From the NCBI GenBank assembly GCA_040007035.1, contig JBDTVU010000134.1, forward strand, positions 1 through 9,193: a stretch of 9,193 bases of DNA, given 5' to 3'. The first letter of the stretch is position 1, and each line of letters opens with the position of its first letter. The notes under the pieces are model-generated. The model saw nothing but the letters and a program-made list of their open reading frames with translations, did not search any database and was not told the DNA's origin. Positions 7,689-9,193 of this stretch are shown here, piece by piece. The translations under genes were made by a program, and so were the position numbers. Source of the stretch: CAIWHR01 sp040007035. GTDB taxonomy: Bacteria; Pseudomonadota; Gammaproteobacteria; Burkholderiales; Casimicrobiaceae.

Positions 7689-9057
7689 GGGCGGGCGCCT
7701 CCAGCCGGGCGCGGACTTCGCGCGCGAACGCGTCGCCGCGCTCGATGTAGTTCGCGAACTGGTCGAGGCTCGCGCACGCCGGCGACAGCACGACGGCGTC
7801 GCCGCGTTGCGCCAGCGCCACGGCGCGCGCGACGGCGGCGGAAAGCGTCCCGCAACGCTCGATCGCGACCGGCGAGCGGGCGAGTGCCCGCTCGATCTCC
7901 TGCGCATCGCGGCCGATCAGCAGCACGGCGCGGCAGCGCGAGTCGACCGCCGGCTTCAGCGGCGCGAAGTCCTGGCCCTTGCCGTCGCCGCCGGCGATCA
8001 GGATCACCGGCCGCGCGAGGCCAGCGAGCGCCACCCGCGTCGCGGCGACCGTCGTCGCCTTCGAGTCGTCGACGTAGAGCACGCCCCCGGCGTCCACGAT
8101 CCGCTGCATCCGGTGCGGCAGTCCTTCGAAGCGAGTCAGCGCAGCCAGCACCGCGCGGTCGATCCGGGCGACCGCGGAGGTCAGCGCGAGCGCGGCCAGC
8201 GCGTTCTGCGCGTTGTGCCGGCCGACGAGCGCGAGGTCGGCGGCGGGAACGAGCATCGCGCCGCCGCGGGCGAGCCAGACGTCGCCGTCGTCGTCACCCC
8301 GCGCGACGAGTCCCCAGGCTTCCTCCGATTCCGGCACCCCGTCGCCGAACGTCTGCACCAGGCGGCCCGGAATCCGCATCGCCAGCGACCGCGCGTCGTC
8401 GCGGTTGACCACCTGGATGCCGCCGTTGGCGAAGATCCGCGCCTTCGCCGCCGCGTAGTCGCCCATCCCGGCGTAGCGGTCGAGGTGATTCTCGCTGACG
8501 TTCAGCACCGTTGCCGCGACCGGAACCAGCGAGGCCGTCGTCTCGAGCTGGAAGCTGGACAGCTCCAGCACGAACACGTCAGGCCACTTCCCGTCGGCCG
8601 GCAGCGCGTCGAGAGCGGCGTCGCCGATGTTGCCGGCGACGACGGTCGAGAGCCCCGCGGCCCGGCATAGCGCGCCGGTCAGCGCCGTCACCGTCGTCTT
8701 GCCGTTGGAGCCGGTGATCGCGAGCACCTTCTGCCCGGGCGGCAGCGCCCGCGCGAACAGCTCGATGTCACCGACGAGCTCGACGCCGTGCGCCACCGCC
8801 GCCGCGATGGCAGGATGGCTCCGGGCAACGCCGGGGCTGATCGCGATCAGGTCGGCGCCTTCGAGCGTCGCGTCGGTGAACGGGCCCGTCGCCAGCGGCA
8901 CGCCCGGCAGCGCTGGGGCGAGCCGGTCGGCGAATGGCGGCGCCGGCCTCGTGTCGGCGACGCGCACGGTCGCACCGCGCGCCGCCAGATGGCGAGCGAG
9001 CGAGAACCCGGTGAGCCCGAGTCCCAGCACGACGGCGTTGCGTCCGGACAGGTTCAT
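7681..9057 (-). CDS. murD: MurD, UDP-MurNAc-L-alanine:D-glutamate ligase
   Basis: This 458-residue cytoplasmic Mur ligase adds D-glutamate to UDP-MurNAc-L-Ala using ATP; the length is usual for proteobacterial MurD. An N-terminal Rossmann-like domain (LGLGLTGFSLARHL, about 10-24) binds the UDP part. The central ATPase domain has the P-loop GSNGKTT (116-122), the GNIG segment (142-145), LELSSFQLE (164-172) and LNVSENHLDRY (185-195). A lysine in YAAAKARIF (K205) sits where the carbamylated lysine of the family is found. GRHNAQN, LPHRMQRI and VDDSKATT follow, and the C-terminal domain carries SPACASLDQFANY. The family usually has EDH where ENH is seen here. The start follows the mraY stop by one base. 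Its TAG stop overlaps the ftsW start region by 8 nt. Confidence 0.97.
   Translation of the reverse strand: MNLSGRNAVVLGLGLTGFSLARHLAARGATVRVADTRPAPPFADRLAPALPGVPLATGPFTDATLEGADLIAISPGVARSHPAIAAAVAHGVELVGDIELFARALPPGQKVLAITGSNGKTTVTALTGALCRAAGLSTVVAGNIGDAALDALPADGKWPDVFVLELSSFQLETTASLVPVAATVLNVSENHLDRYAGMGDYAAAKARIFANGGIQVVNRDDARSLAMRIPGRLVQTFGDGVPESEEAWGLVARGDDDGDVWLARGGAMLVPAADLALVGRHNAQNALAALALTSAVARIDRAVLAALTRFEGLPHRMQRIVDAGGVLYVDDSKATTVAATRVALAGLARPVILIAGGDGKGQDFAPLKPAVDSRCRAVLLIGRDAQEIERALARSPVAIERCGTLSAAVARAVALAQRGDAVVLSPACASLDQFANYIERGDAFAREVRARLEAPAHA
7698..7703 (-). promoter_or_regulatory. Ribosome binding site of ftsW
   Basis: Read on the minus strand this is TGGAGG, 9 nt before the ATG at 7688 and inside the final codons of murD. 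It is the clearest Shine-Dalgarno match near the 5' end of ftsW and favours the 414-residue form over the internal ATGs at residues 19 and 33. Confidence 0.65.
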
Positions 9058-9058
9058 G

Positions 9059-9193
9059 TCAGCGCAGCTTCAGCGTCGACAGACCGAACAGGACTAGCAG
9101 CATGGTGATTATCCAGAAGCGGACGACGACCTGGTTTTCCTTCCAGCCCTTCAGCTCGTAGTGATGGTGGATCGGCGCCATCCGGAACACGCG
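9059..9193 (-). CDS. mraY: MraY, phospho-MurNAc-pentapeptide translocase (C-terminal fragment)
   Basis: Only the last 44 codons and the TGA stop lie in the window; the gene continues past position 9193. The fragment begins RVFRMAPIHHHYELKGW and ends GLSTLKLR. The PIHHH-x-ELKGW stretch is the conserved histidine-rich cytoplasmic loop near the end of MraY, and the following segment (about VVVRFWIITMLLVLFGL) is the last transmembrane helix. MraY is an integral membrane enzyme that moves phospho-MurNAc-pentapeptide from UDP to undecaprenyl phosphate, making lipid I. The stop is separated from the murD ATG by a single base (TGA-C-ATG), so the two genes are very likely cotranscribed and translationally coupled. 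The identification is secure from the terminal signature, although the catalytic aspartates are outside the window. Confidence 0.96.
   Translation of the reverse strand, partial: RVFRMAPIHHHYELKGWKENQVVVRFWIITMLLVLFGLSTLKLR

Noticed and set aside
6792..8408. Long plus-strand open frame (538 codons) opposite ftsW and murD
   Set aside because: It is antisense to ftsW and murD. The Arg/Gln/Glu-rich then Arg/Ser-rich product matches no family, and frames like this are common in such GC-rich DNA.

Overview
This window is a segment of a division and cell wall (dcw) gene cluster. Every gene lies on the minus strand, so transcription runs from position 9193 towards 1. The order is mraY (only its 3' end), murD, ftsW, murG, murC, murB, ddl, ftsQ, ftsA (lacking only its last few codons). 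This is the classical beta/gammaproteobacterial order, and ftsZ would be expected just beyond position 1. The DNA is very GC-rich. The protein wording, for example the MurC N-terminus MKHKVKRIHFVGIGGAGM, the FtsQ end HVDLRYRNGFAAKVPG and the MurG motif GGSLGA, suggests a high-GC betaproteobacterium, perhaps of the Rhodocyclales or a neighbouring order. That placement rests on family resemblance only.

Layout from upstream to downstream: 9193-9059 is the MraY C-terminus (lipid I synthesis). 9057-7681 is MurD (D-Glu addition). 7688-6444 is FtsW (septal SEDS glycosyltransferase). 6447-5362 is MurG (lipid II synthesis). 5365-3980 is MurC (L-Ala addition). After a gap of about 100 bases, the largest in the window, comes MurB (3876 or 3879 to 2959; UDP-MurNAc formation). 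2962-1997 is Ddl (D-Ala-D-Ala). 2007-1264 is FtsQ (divisome scaffold). 1223-1 is FtsA (membrane tether of FtsZ). Junctions are mostly 1-nt gaps or overlaps of 4 to 11 nt, which fits one translationally coupled polycistronic message. No terminator or convincing internal promoter was seen.

The gene products work on one process. MurB, MurC and MurD carry out cytoplasmic steps of the UDP-MurNAc-pentapeptide pathway, and Ddl supplies its terminal dipeptide. MraY and MurG make lipid I and lipid II at the membrane. FtsW polymerises lipid II at the septum under control of the FtsA/FtsQ division machinery.

I found no hidden novel system, mobile element, RNA gene, CRISPR array or repeat family. The points worth a second look are modest: an altered HEQN-type motif in MurG (HNLD here), a 35-codon open frame that exactly bridges the murC stop and the murB start, and an ambiguous ddl start. 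The many long plus-strand open frames are antisense shadows of GC-rich genes.
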